Shown here piece by piece: positions 53,444 to 61,141 of a DNA stretch of 61,141 nucleotides. The notes beneath the pieces are model-generated. The model was not told the origin of the DNA. It made no database searches and worked only from the letters and a program-made list of their open reading frames with translations. The stretch comes from Bryobacterales bacterium. GTDB lineage: Bacteria > Acidobacteriota > Terriglobia > Bryobacterales > Bryobacteraceae. The position numbers and the translations under genes are program-made. Numbering within the stretch: position 1 is the stretch's first letter; each line of letters begins with the position of its first letter. Where the stretch lies: contig CANIIC010000003.1 in assembly GCA_947467395.1 (NCBI GenBank), positions 1-61,141 of the forward strand. The letters are read 5' to 3'.

Positions 53444-54082
53444 TTAGGTGTCCTTGAGAATCTCTGCGATTTCGCGTTCGCTGATCGCGCCTTCTTTGAT
53501 CACGCGCCAGTAGGGCTCGGTGATGTCGATGGTGGTCGCGCCGGGGCCGTGGCAGAGGCCGCCGTCGAGCACCAGGTCGACGCGGCCGTCCATGACGCCG
53601 AAGACTTCGATGCCGCTCTTGCAGGTCGGCTGGCCGGAGAGGTTCGCGCTGGTGGAGATGAGCGGCTGCCCCATTTTTTCAAGCAGCGCCATAGGAATGG
53701 CGGCTTTGGGCTGACGCATCGCGAGGCGTCCGGAGTTGCCGGTGACTTTCATCGGCACCTTGGCGTTGCCGGCGGTGATGATAGTGAGCGGGCCGGGCCA
53801 GAAGCGTCGGGCCAGACGGAAGAAGCGCGCCGAAGGTTCCTTGGCGAGTTCTTCGGCCATGATGACGCCATCCACCATCATGGGTAGCGCTTTGTTGGCC
53901 TCGCGGCCTTTCGCGCCGAAGATGCGGCCCACGGCCTTGAGGCTGAGTGGGTCGCACACCAGCGCGTAGAGAGTGTCTGTAGGGATCGCCACTACGCCAC
54001 CCCGGCGTAGAATCCCCGCTGCACGGTCAATCGCCGCCGCGGAGGGGTCCTGTGGATCCGTTTCGATCAGGTCGGTTGCCAC
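53444..54082 (-). CDS. tsaC: L-threonylcarbamoyladenylate synthase
   Basis: The 212-residue protein has the YrdC/Sua5 motifs GGVVAIPTDTLYALVCDP, IFGAKGREANKALPMMV, PGPLTIIT and LISTSANLSGQPT. It makes the threonylcarbamoyl-AMP used for t6A on tRNAs. There is no extra Sua5 C-terminal domain, so TsaC rather than full Sua5. It is in a run with homocysteine methyltransferase and DinB genes. Confidence 0.92.
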   Translation of the reverse strand: MATDLIETDPQDPSAAAIDRAAGILRRGGVVAIPTDTLYALVCDPLSLKAVGRIFGAKGREANKALPMMVDGVIMAEELAKEPSARFFRLARRFWPGPLTIITAGNAKVPMKVTGNSGRLAMRQPKAAIPMALLEKMGQPLISTSANLSGQPTCKSGIEVFGVMDGRVDLVLDGGLCHGPGATTIDITEPYWRVIKEGAISEREIAEILKDT

Positions 54083-54088
54083 GATGCT

Positions 54089-55792
54089 CTAGTGTAACGC
54101 TACGTCGATGGCGGTTTGAATCGATCCGCCGCGTGTGGTGATGCGAAGTCCGGCGCTGAGTTTGCGCAGTGCGGTCACCAGTTCGCGCGTCACCTTGTTG
54201 GCCTCTCCCGCAGCGATCCGTTTGAGTAGCGTTTTCGGGATGGGAAGATGCGCCTCGTGCATGGCGTAGTGTGCGTCTTCCAGATTAGCCAACGGCCAGA
54301 TAGTGGCGATCACGGGAATCTTTAGATGCCCGATGCGCTTCATCAATGCTTCAAATTGCGCGAGGTCAAAGACCGGTTGCGAGATGGCGAACTCGGCTCC
54401 GGCGCGGGCCTTGGCTTCGAAGCGTGCGACCTCTTTGTCCAGGTCGGGTGCGCTTTGGTTCACCGCGACGCCGATGTTCAGGGCGGTCTGCAGCACCACT
54501 TCGTTGCCGCCAAGATCGAGGCCGCGGTTCAGGTTGCTGGCGATGCGCGTGAGGCCGATGGAATCGACGTCCACGGGGCCCATGCCGATGCCGGTGACAC
54601 ACAGCACGTTGTAGACGCCCAACGCGTCGGTGGCGAGCAGGTCGCGCTGCAGGTCGCGCGCGCTGCGGCCGCGTGCGACAGTGTAGACGATCGTTTCGAG
54701 ATCGGCTTCGTCTTCGATGACACAGGCCGAGCCGAGCGTGTTCATGTAGCTGCGGTTGGGCAGGCCCACGGCGTCGATGCCGGCTTGCTTGCAGTTTTTT
54801 GCGAGCTGCACGTCGGGCGTGAACAGATCGGCGATGGTGACGAACTGTTTCGCGGCGAGCTTCTCTGCCAGCTGGCTGCGTTCGGCGAAGGGAATGGGCG
54901 TTTTCGCCTTGGGCGTGCTGACGGTTTTCAACTTGCGCGCAGCGCGAGACGCTTCGAACTTGGCATTGCGCAGTGCGTGAATATGTTCGGGTGTGGTGCC
55001 GCAGCAGCCACCGGCGATGGTGACGCCGCTTTGCCCGAAGCGTTCTGCGAAGTAGGCGGCGGAGGAGCCGCAGCCGGGGATGGCGCTGAGTGGTTTGTCG
55101 GTGGCCGCGGCCAAGCGCTTCAGCGCTTGGAAGACGGAGTGCGGGCCACTCGAGCAGTTGATCCCGATCGCGTCGACGGGCAGCGCGTTCAACGCGGGGC
55201 CGTAGCGTTCGGGCGTGGAGCCGTCTTCGAGGCGTCCATCTTCTTCGACGCTGACGTGCGCGACGATGACGACCTCCTCGCCAGCGGCTTCGCGGATCCC
55301 GAGCACGGCCGCACTGAGTTCGGAAACGTCGCGGAAGGTTTCGAGGATGAACAGATCGACGCCGGTGAGCGTGGCGGCCTGTTGGCGGAAGATCTGGCGG
55401 GCTTCTTCTTCGGTCAGCGATCCCAACGGAGCGAGACGAATACCGGTGGGTCCAATGGAACCCGCGACGAAGGCTCTGTCTTGAGCGGCCTCGCGGGCGA
55501 TGCGTACGCCGGCGTTGTTGATCGCGGTGACCTTGGTTTCAAGATCGAACTGCGCGAGCCGAATGCGGTTTGCACTGAATGTATTCGTGCGCAGGATCTG
55601 CGCGCCGGCTGAGAGGTAGTCGCGATGGACATCGCGGACCAGCGCGGCGAGCTTCAAGTTGAGTTCCTCGACGGGGCGATGCGGCGACGCTCCGCGGGCG
55701 AACAGCAGCGTAGCCATGGCACCGTCGGTGATCCAGCGTTGTTGCGCGAACATTTCCCGGAACTCCGCTGCCCGGGTCGGTATGGAGATCAT
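54089..55792 (-). CDS. Homocysteine S-methyltransferase / methylenetetrahydrofolate reductase fusion
   Basis: The 567-residue protein combines an N-terminal homocysteine methyltransferase domain with a C-terminal methylenetetrahydrofolate reductase domain. The first carries ITDGAMATLLFARG, TNTFSAN, GINCSSGP and GGCCGTTPEHI, with three zinc-ligand cysteines. The second shows EFAISQPVFDLAQFEALMKRI and IPVIATIWPLANLEDA. Bifunctional members produce methyl-THF and pass the methyl group to homocysteine. The length is a little shorter than usual, but both parts look complete. It lies 6 bases after the HipA-like kinase gene and 6 before tsaC. Confidence 0.9.
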   Translation of the reverse strand: MISIPTRAAEFREMFAQQRWITDGAMATLLFARGASPHRPVEELNLKLAALVRDVHRDYLSAGAQILRTNTFSANRIRLAQFDLETKVTAINNAGVRIAREAAQDRAFVAGSIGPTGIRLAPLGSLTEEEARQIFRQQAATLTGVDLFILETFRDVSELSAAVLGIREAAGEEVVIVAHVSVEEDGRLEDGSTPERYGPALNALPVDAIGINCSSGPHSVFQALKRLAAATDKPLSAIPGCGSSAAYFAERFGQSGVTIAGGCCGTTPEHIHALRNAKFEASRAARKLKTVSTPKAKTPIPFAERSQLAEKLAAKQFVTIADLFTPDVQLAKNCKQAGIDAVGLPNRSYMNTLGSACVIEDEADLETIVYTVARGRSARDLQRDLLATDALGVYNVLCVTGIGMGPVDVDSIGLTRIASNLNRGLDLGGNEVVLQTALNIGVAVNQSAPDLDKEVARFEAKARAGAEFAISQPVFDLAQFEALMKRIGHLKIPVIATIWPLANLEDAHYAMHEAHLPIPKTLLKRIAAGEANKVTRELVTALRKLSAGLRITTRGGSIQTAIDVALH

Positions 55793-55798
55793 GTGTTG

Positions 55799-56629
55799 TT
55801 ATTTTTTCCAGGCCGGGAAAGGGTCGCTGCGAGCGTCTCTGCACGCCGCGATCAGGTCCGGCACACGTGCCCGCCGGCGCAGCAACTGCGCCAACAGCCG
55901 TTCGAAGGCATCCTCATCGCCTTCCAGCCAACTCCGGGGCATGCTGTTCACCGCCCGGTCTACAATTTCTTCGGGGAAGTTCCGGATGCGCTCCAGCCAC
56001 GGCTCGAACGATTCCAGGCCGTGCACGTTGTCGTAGACCAAAGTCCGGAAATACAGACCTTGGATTGCCGACTCAGGGAAGCGCCAGTGCGGTCCCTCAA
56101 AGACATACCCATTGTCCACCATCTGCGCGACGAAGCCCAAACGCTCCGGCGCGCCGGACGGCCCCAGTTCGGAGACGCGGGCGCGGAAGAAGATGGCTTG
56201 GCGCGAGTCGGCATTGCCGGTCCACTTATCGAAGGCGAGCATGCCGAGCAGTTCGCGAATGTTGGCGACCTTGTGCAGCAGCGCGTCGGGCAGGAAGTCA
56301 TAGACAACGGTGCGCGCGACCTCGCCTGGGAAGCGTGAGCCGAAGTGCCAGCCTATGGGGATCGACGTACGTTCGCGGCCAAGTTGAATGTAGACGTCTG
56401 GGTTCGCGGCGAGAAAGTCGGCGGAGAAGTTCACGACTGCGGTTTCGGGCGTAGACAGGCCGAGGTAACGCAGGAATTCAGAAGAGACCCACTCATTGGC
56501 GAGGATGCGGCGGTGCTGCGGATTGTTGGTGAATTTGACGACGTAGGCGTGGCCGTCCGCGCATTGGATCAGGTGTGCTTGCGCGCCTCCGCGCATTTTG
56601 CGAATGAGGCGAACGGCTTCGACGGGCAT
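55799..56629 (-). CDS. HipA-like kinase domain protein
   Basis: The 276-residue protein is a protein-kinase-like fold of the HipA-like group: AYVVKFTNN (ATP-binding Lys), FDKWTGNADSRQAIF (catalytic loop with Asp and Asn), and AQMVDNGYVFEG (metal-binding Asp). It has no HipB antitoxin partner on its strand, and a small divergent gene of unknown kind starts 57 bases away. These HipA-like proteins often sit beside DUF3037 genes, which is not the case here. Phosphorylation targets are unknown. Confidence 0.8.
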   Translation of the reverse strand: MPVEAVRLIRKMRGGAQAHLIQCADGHAYVVKFTNNPQHRRILANEWVSSEFLRYLGLSTPETAVVNFSADFLAANPDVYIQLGRERTSIPIGWHFGSRFPGEVARTVVYDFLPDALLHKVANIRELLGMLAFDKWTGNADSRQAIFFRARVSELGPSGAPERLGFVAQMVDNGYVFEGPHWRFPESAIQGLYFRTLVYDNVHGLESFEPWLERIRNFPEEIVDRAVNSMPRSWLEGDEDAFERLLAQLLRRRARVPDLIAACRDARSDPFPAWKK

Positions 56630-56685
56630 GCGTTATGGAAACGATCGCGCGAAGCATGGTGCAGATCGAGTACCGTAAGAATTAT

Positions 56686-56898
56686 ATGACGGACGAAAAG
56701 GAACTCACACCTCGGCCTACGGGCGGATCGAAAGAGGAGATTGCGCTGGAGTTAATGCGATTCATCGCGACTACCACCGGCCTGGGTAAGACCGGCGGTA
56801 GTGCGGGTTTTGCTGGCAAGGCTCCGAAGAGCCCTGAGGAGCAGGTGGAAACGCTCTTTGCGTTATATGAACGCTGCAAGAGCGTGGTCACGAAGTAG
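56686..56898 (+). CDS. Small hypothetical protein
   Basis: The 70-residue protein (ATG at 56686; starts at 56656 or 56635 are also possible) is acidic and mostly helical: KEEIALELMRFIATTTGL, then a Gly/Ala/Lys-rich loop, and PEEQVETLFALYERCKSVV. It is divergent from the HipA-like kinase gene and could be its partner, but nothing in the sequence shows this. Confidence 0.55.
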   Translation: MTDEKELTPRPTGGSKEEIALELMRFIATTTGLGKTGGSAGFAGKAPKSPEEQVETLFALYERCKSVVTK

Positions 56899-56904
56899 AG
56901 CGGG

Positions 56905-57513
<609 letters not shown>

Positions 57514-57598
57514 CGCAAACCTCCGCTCCATACTGCATGACCGTCAGGTCAGAGTCTAGGTTATATCGGGTTGCGCAGTGAAGGCAAGGAAAAATCAG

Positions 57599-59269
57599 TT
57601 ACGCGCCGCTCTTGCGCGTGCTCTTGGAGGGCGCTGCTTTCGACTTTGCCTGCGGTTTCGGAGCAGCGTCGGTGCTCTTCGATGAGGTCGTGGGCTTGCT
57701 GGATTTCTTGCTCGACTTCTTCGTTGCAGGCTTCGGCGCGGGTGGCGGAGGCAATGCGGGGATCATCACAAACTTGCCTGTTTGCGGGAGTTCTTCGCTG
57801 TTTAATGCAGTGAGGCGAGTGACGGTTGTGCTGTATTGTTTGGCGATGCTCAACCACGTATCGTCTTCTTCCACGCGATGAATGCGTGCTGTCTTGCGTT
57901 GCGATGCAGGCACTGCTTGGAAGGCGGCTTCGATGAGTTCGGCCGAACCGACGGGAAGATGCATCGAGTAACCGCGCGGCGCGACGGTTTGCAGCAACGC
58001 GGGGTTAAGTTGCTTGATCTGGCCGATGGGGCGATCGATGGCGGTCGCCACGAGCGCGAGACTTGTGTCGGCTTCCAGCATGATGTTGTCGTACTCCAGC
58101 GTCGGGTCGTGCTCTACGTTCAAACCGTAGGCTTCGGCGTTCTTGTACATGATGGTCATCGCCAGAATTTCGGGAACGTAGTTGGTGGTGGCCAACGGCA
58201 GCGCCTTCATGCGACGCAGTTCCCAGAAGTCTGCGTACCCGGTGCGTTGGATCGCTCGGTCGACGCAACCGGCTCCGCAGTTGTAGGCGGCGAGCGCGAG
58301 ATACCAGTCGCCATAGTGACGATAGAGCGAGAGTAGGAATTGCGCGGCGGCACGCGTGGCCTTTTCTGGATCGCGGCGTTCATCGATTTGGCCGTTCATG
58401 CTGAGGTCGAAGTCGCTGCCGGCGGTGCGCATGAACTGCCACATGCCGACGGCGCTCGCGTAGGAGACGGCGGCCGGGTTGAAGTGGGATTCGAGTTGCG
58501 CGACGTGGATCAGTTCGGCGGGCAGTCCTTCTTCTGAGAACACGCGGCTGATCATCTCGCGATAACGGCCGGCGCGGGCGAAGCCGGAGAGCAGCACCTT
58601 GCGGCCGCGCTCGGTGGAGAAATAGTCGATGTAGCTGAGCACGGCGTCGGTGACTTCGAGCGGCAACTCAGACATGGTGGTCTCAATCTGTTCGCGGACG
58701 CGCTGGCGGAGTTCCGGGTTCACCGGAAGGTTTTCTTCCAGGATCTGCTTCTCGACGGAGGGTGGCAGCAGCGCCGATTCGGTTTCGCTGGGCAGGCCGG
58801 AGCCGAGCTGTTCCAGATCGTAGTGGTAGATGGCGTCGGCCATGTCGTCCAGGCGCTCTTCCAGACGACGGCGTTCGACGGGGTCGGAGGGCAGCGGTTC
58901 CGACATTAAGACTTGGATGGCGGTATCGAAGGAGCGGCGGGCGTCGCGGTTGCGGCCTTCCGCCATCGCTTTCTTGCCGTCGGCAAAGAGCCGGTCGGCA
59001 CGCTGCATGAGGAACTCAGGGTTGCTTGGGCGCGGCGGCAGATTCGGACGGGGGACCAGGAAGGCGTTCACTGGGACGGGTACCTGCGGGTCCAGGCCGG
59101 GGTCGGCGACCTCGGTGGGTTCGCTCATGCCGACCGCTTTCCGGATCGGCGGAGGGATGAATTTGCGGTAGCGTGAGGTGTTGGATTTGGACGTATCGCA
59201 ACTGCCCAACAAGAGGCAGATGCCCAACGCCAGCAGCGGCTTACAGACGAGCTTGAGGTTCCCGGTCAA
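57599..59269 (-). CDS. MltD-like lytic transglycosylase lipoprotein
   Basis: A TTG at 59269 is preferred because it directly precedes the lipoprotein signal VCKPLLALGICLLLGSC, with the lipobox LGSC; a GTG at 59308 is the alternative. The mature part has a Pro-rich linker, a helical region, and an SLT domain with LIHVAQLESHFNPAAVSYASAVGMWQFM (catalytic Glu in LES), LALAAYNCGAG and NYVPEILAMTIMYKN. A LysM-like segment follows (HRVEEDDTWLSIAKQYSTTVTRLTALN), then a Lys/Ser/Pro-rich tail. It is anchored in the outer membrane and cuts peptidoglycan. The frame stays open far upstream, antisense to the sulfite reductase gene. Confidence 0.85.
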   Translation of the reverse strand: MTGNLKLVCKPLLALGICLLLGSCDTSKSNTSRYRKFIPPPIRKAVGMSEPTEVADPGLDPQVPVPVNAFLVPRPNLPPRPSNPEFLMQRADRLFADGKKAMAEGRNRDARRSFDTAIQVLMSEPLPSDPVERRRLEERLDDMADAIYHYDLEQLGSGLPSETESALLPPSVEKQILEENLPVNPELRQRVREQIETTMSELPLEVTDAVLSYIDYFSTERGRKVLLSGFARAGRYREMISRVFSEEGLPAELIHVAQLESHFNPAAVSYASAVGMWQFMRTAGSDFDLSMNGQIDERRDPEKATRAAAQFLLSLYRHYGDWYLALAAYNCGAGCVDRAIQRTGYADFWELRRMKALPLATTNYVPEILAMTIMYKNAEAYGLNVEHDPTLEYDNIMLEADTSLALVATAIDRPIGQIKQLNPALLQTVAPRGYSMHLPVGSAELIEAAFQAVPASQRKTARIHRVEEDDTWLSIAKQYSTTVTRLTALNSEELPQTGKFVMIPALPPPPAPKPATKKSSKKSSKPTTSSKSTDAAPKPQAKSKAAPSKSTRKSGA

Positions 59270-59337
59270 CCCCTCAAGTATACCCCGGCCGAAGGTGCTA
59301 GAATCCACTGAAAGCCCACGGGGCTTGCCCGAAGTAG

Positions 59338-59361
59338 TATAATCTCTATAGGGAACTAGAG
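59338..59361 (+). promoter_or_regulatory. Promoter and inverted repeat of the reductase gene
   Basis: TATAAT at 59338-59343 lies 19 bases before the ATG. It is followed by an inverted repeat CTCTA-N8-TAGAG (59344-59361) that also encloses the AGGGA ribosome binding site. No good -35 is seen, so an activator may be needed. The repeat could be an operator or a translational hairpin. Confidence 0.4.
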
Positions 59362-59362
59362 T

Positions 59363-61120
59363 ATGGCGACAAACGACCAGCAACTGCTTGAGCAGCAATA
59401 TGATTCGACCGTCCGAGCGGACATTGAAGAGTTCCGGGCGAAGTCTCAGGCTTGGGTAAATAAAGAGATCACGGACGATCAGTTCCGTGCGCAGCGCCTG
59501 CGCCGCGGCGTCTACGGGCAGCGCCAGGAAGGCGTGCACATGATTCGGACGAAGATTCCGGGCGGCCTGCTGACCTCCGATCAGATGCGCAAGATGGGCG
59601 ACGTCGCCGACGCTGTTGCGGGTGGCAAAGGCCACCTGACCACGCGCCAGAACATTCAGTATCACTTTGTGCCGCTGGCGCAGGTTCCCGACGCCCTGCA
59701 CATGCTGGCTGATGTCCGCCTGACGACGCGCGAAGCCTGCTACAACACCGTTCGCAACGTGACGGCGTGTCCGTTGGCCGGGTTGCTGGCCGACGAACCG
59801 TTTAACGTGCAGCCCTACGCCCGGCGCCTGGCGCTCGCGTTCCTGCATAAGGAACTGACCGACGCGCTGCCGCGCAAATTCAAAGTGGCGTTTTCGGGCG
59901 GCGAAGTGGATACGGTCGCCACGGCGATTAACGATCTGGGCCTGCGTGCGGTGGTAAAGGACGGCAAGCCGGGTTTCCGCGTGACGGTGGCCGGCGGTCT
60001 GGGACCGTTGCCGACCGAGCCGAAGCTGCTGTGGGATTTCATCGATGCCGAAGATGTGGTTCGCCGCACAGAGGCCGTGATTCGCGTGTTCAACACGCAC
60101 GGCAACCGCAATAACAAGGACAAGGCAAGGTTGAAGTTCGTGCTGCGTGAGCGTGGTTTTGAGTGGCTGAAGAACGCCATCGAAGAACAGTACGCCGACA
60201 TTTTGAAGAACGGCGGCATCGCCATGCCGGATTCGGTTCCCGAAAACTTTGGCGGCTTCGTTTCGACGCCTCCTCCGAAGGGCACCGGCGAGTTCCTGCC
60301 GATCTTCGATCCGACTCCGGAATTCCAGGAGTGGCAGAAGACCAACGTTCGGGATCAGAAGCAGCCCGGCTACAAGATGGTGACGGTGATGGTTCGCCAG
60401 GGCAACCTGACGGGCGATCAGATGCGCGGACTGGCACAAATCGCCGATCAGGCCGGGGACGGCTTCCTGCGTGTCACCATGTCGCAGAACATCGTGTTCG
60501 CGTATGTGCCGGCGGGTGCGCTGGCTCGGGTGTACGGGATGTTGGCGAACATGGGTCTGTCGGCGGATCGCGCGCAAGAAATCAGCGACGTGGTCACCTG
60601 CCCGGGTGCCTACAGCTGCAACCTGGCGCTAACGAAATCGATGGGCCTGGGCGATGCGCTGGCGACGTCTACGCGCAAGTATGACGACCCGCAGGTTCGG
60701 GATTTGAAGATTCGCATCAGCGGCTGCCCAAACTCGTGCGGCCAGCACTGGATCGGGGATCTGGGCTTCTACGGCAACGCTCGCAAGGTTGAGGGCAAGG
60801 ACGGGCAAAAACAGGAAGTCCCGTACTACAAGATGCTGCTGGGCGGCACCGAGACCGAATTCGGTCTGACGGTGCAGAGTCTGCCGGCTCGTATGGTGCC
60901 GGTGGCGGTGGATCGCGTGCTATCGCACTTCCTGGAGAATCGCCAGGCGGGCGAGAGCTTCCGGGAATACGTGAAGCGTTTCAAGGTGGACACGTTCAAG
61001 AAGCTGACGGCCGATCTGGAAAAGCCCGTAGTCGCCGAAGTTGGCGAAGACGTGCTGAAGGATTGGGGCGACAACGAGAACTTCTCGTTGCAGCTGGGCC
61101 GCGGCGAGTGCGCGGCTTAA
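59363..61120 (+). CDS. Siroheme-[4Fe-4S] nitrite/sulfite reductase
   Basis: The 585-residue protein has two ferredoxin-like half domains and two siroheme domains: MIRTKIPGGLLTSDQM, GHLTTRQNIQYHFVPL, then VTCPGAYSCNLALTKS and KIRISGCPNSCGQHWIGDLGF. The C-x5-C and C-x3-C clusters hold the [4Fe-4S] centre next to siroheme. It reduces nitrite or sulfite by six electrons, probably with ferredoxin as donor because no flavoprotein subunit is next to it. Sulfite versus nitrite cannot be decided by eye. The gene ends 21 bases before the window ends. Confidence 0.9.
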   Translation: MATNDQQLLEQQYDSTVRADIEEFRAKSQAWVNKEITDDQFRAQRLRRGVYGQRQEGVHMIRTKIPGGLLTSDQMRKMGDVADAVAGGKGHLTTRQNIQYHFVPLAQVPDALHMLADVRLTTREACYNTVRNVTACPLAGLLADEPFNVQPYARRLALAFLHKELTDALPRKFKVAFSGGEVDTVATAINDLGLRAVVKDGKPGFRVTVAGGLGPLPTEPKLLWDFIDAEDVVRRTEAVIRVFNTHGNRNNKDKARLKFVLRERGFEWLKNAIEEQYADILKNGGIAMPDSVPENFGGFVSTPPPKGTGEFLPIFDPTPEFQEWQKTNVRDQKQPGYKMVTVMVRQGNLTGDQMRGLAQIADQAGDGFLRVTMSQNIVFAYVPAGALARVYGMLANMGLSADRAQEISDVVTCPGAYSCNLALTKSMGLGDALATSTRKYDDPQVRDLKIRISGCPNSCGQHWIGDLGFYGNARKVEGKDGQKQEVPYYKMLLGGTETEFGLTVQSLPARMVPVAVDRVLSHFLENRQAGESFREYVKRFKVDTFKKLTADLEKPVVAEVGEDVLKDWGDNENFSLQLGRGECAA

Positions 61121-61141
61121 GAAGAGTCTCTCTCTAAAGCG

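Noticed and set aside
54326-55612. 428-codon plus-strand open frame opposite the homocysteine methyltransferase gene
   Set aside because: A GC-rich antisense shadow with low-complexity Gly/Ala composition and no motif.
59270-60577. Upstream extension of the MltD-like gene to 992 residues
   Set aside because: Antisense to the siroheme reductase; the lipoprotein signal marks the real start near 59269.

Overview
The window is about 61 kb of GC-rich, densely coded chromosome. It most likely comes from an acidobacterium of the Solibacter/Bryobacter type (Bryobacterales). This is an inference from gene content: two tandem VWFA-related acidobacterial proteins, a TonB-dependent receptor with a carboxypeptidase-regulatory N-terminus, a DUF1592/DUF1552 pair with exported ankyrin and metallo-hydrolase partners, DUF6152-type secreted proteins, and a tmRNA whose predicted tag reads ANTQFAYAA. 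No phage, plasmid, insertion sequence, integrase, CRISPR array or rRNA is visible. The window looks like ordinary core and accessory chromosome, with short operons on both strands.

Layout. 1-6.8 kb: exported tannase-family esterase, Moco sulfite-oxidase-like protein, small secreted proteins, a receiver-like protein, a CHASE histidine kinase and a MhpD-like hydratase. 6.85-10 kb: uvrB, a Rossmann/DUF2520-like gene and crcB. 10-12.1 kb: DUF1932-type dehydrogenase and a GH88 glucuronyl hydrolase. 12.1-18.2 kb: an arginine operon argF-argG-argH-argR followed by a membrane-fused spermidine-synthase-like gene, with a double ARG box over its promoter. 18.2-21.5 kb: small membrane protein, methyltransferase, AAHS-type MFS transporter and a secreted protein. 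21.5-24.2 kb: minus-strand run of AI-2E/PerM transporter, anchored protein, HIUase-like, DUF167 and PEGA-like genes. 24.3-26.7 kb: ruvX-mltG-hypothetical-recX. 26.7-30.1 kb: M16 peptidase, TPM protein, nucleotidyltransferase-fold protein and LemA. 30.2-36.9 kb: J-like protein, DUF2103-like protein, TonB receptor, cupin, MFS transporter, alginate-export-like porin and an orphan HigA-like antitoxin. 37.1-43.6 kb: DUF1592-DUF1552-MBL-ankyrin operon, the best candidate here for a poorly described exported system. 43.6-44.4 kb: tmRNA and a ClpS-like adaptor. 44.4-48.7 kb: moeA-moaC-mog translationally coupled to two VWFA-related secreted proteins. 48.8-50.6 kb: beta-propeller protein and YmdB-type phosphodiesterase. 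50.6-50.9 kb: a 6S RNA. 50.9-61.1 kb: DUF3237, cytochrome-like protein, then ferredoxin, DinB, TsaC, homocysteine methyltransferase/MTHFR and HipA-like kinase genes, a bipolar histone-like protein, an MltD-like lipoprotein and a siroheme sulfite/nitrite reductase.

The only stretches over 300 bases without a protein gene are 43559-44044, which holds the tmRNA and its promoter, and 50564-50895, which holds the 6S RNA. The 220 bases at 36855-37074 show only a short palindrome. Many convergent genes end inside each other's stop codon at CTAG or TTAG. A heptanucleotide repeat (consensus CTCCTGA) occurs four times in the first 21.5 kb, once inside a coding region.
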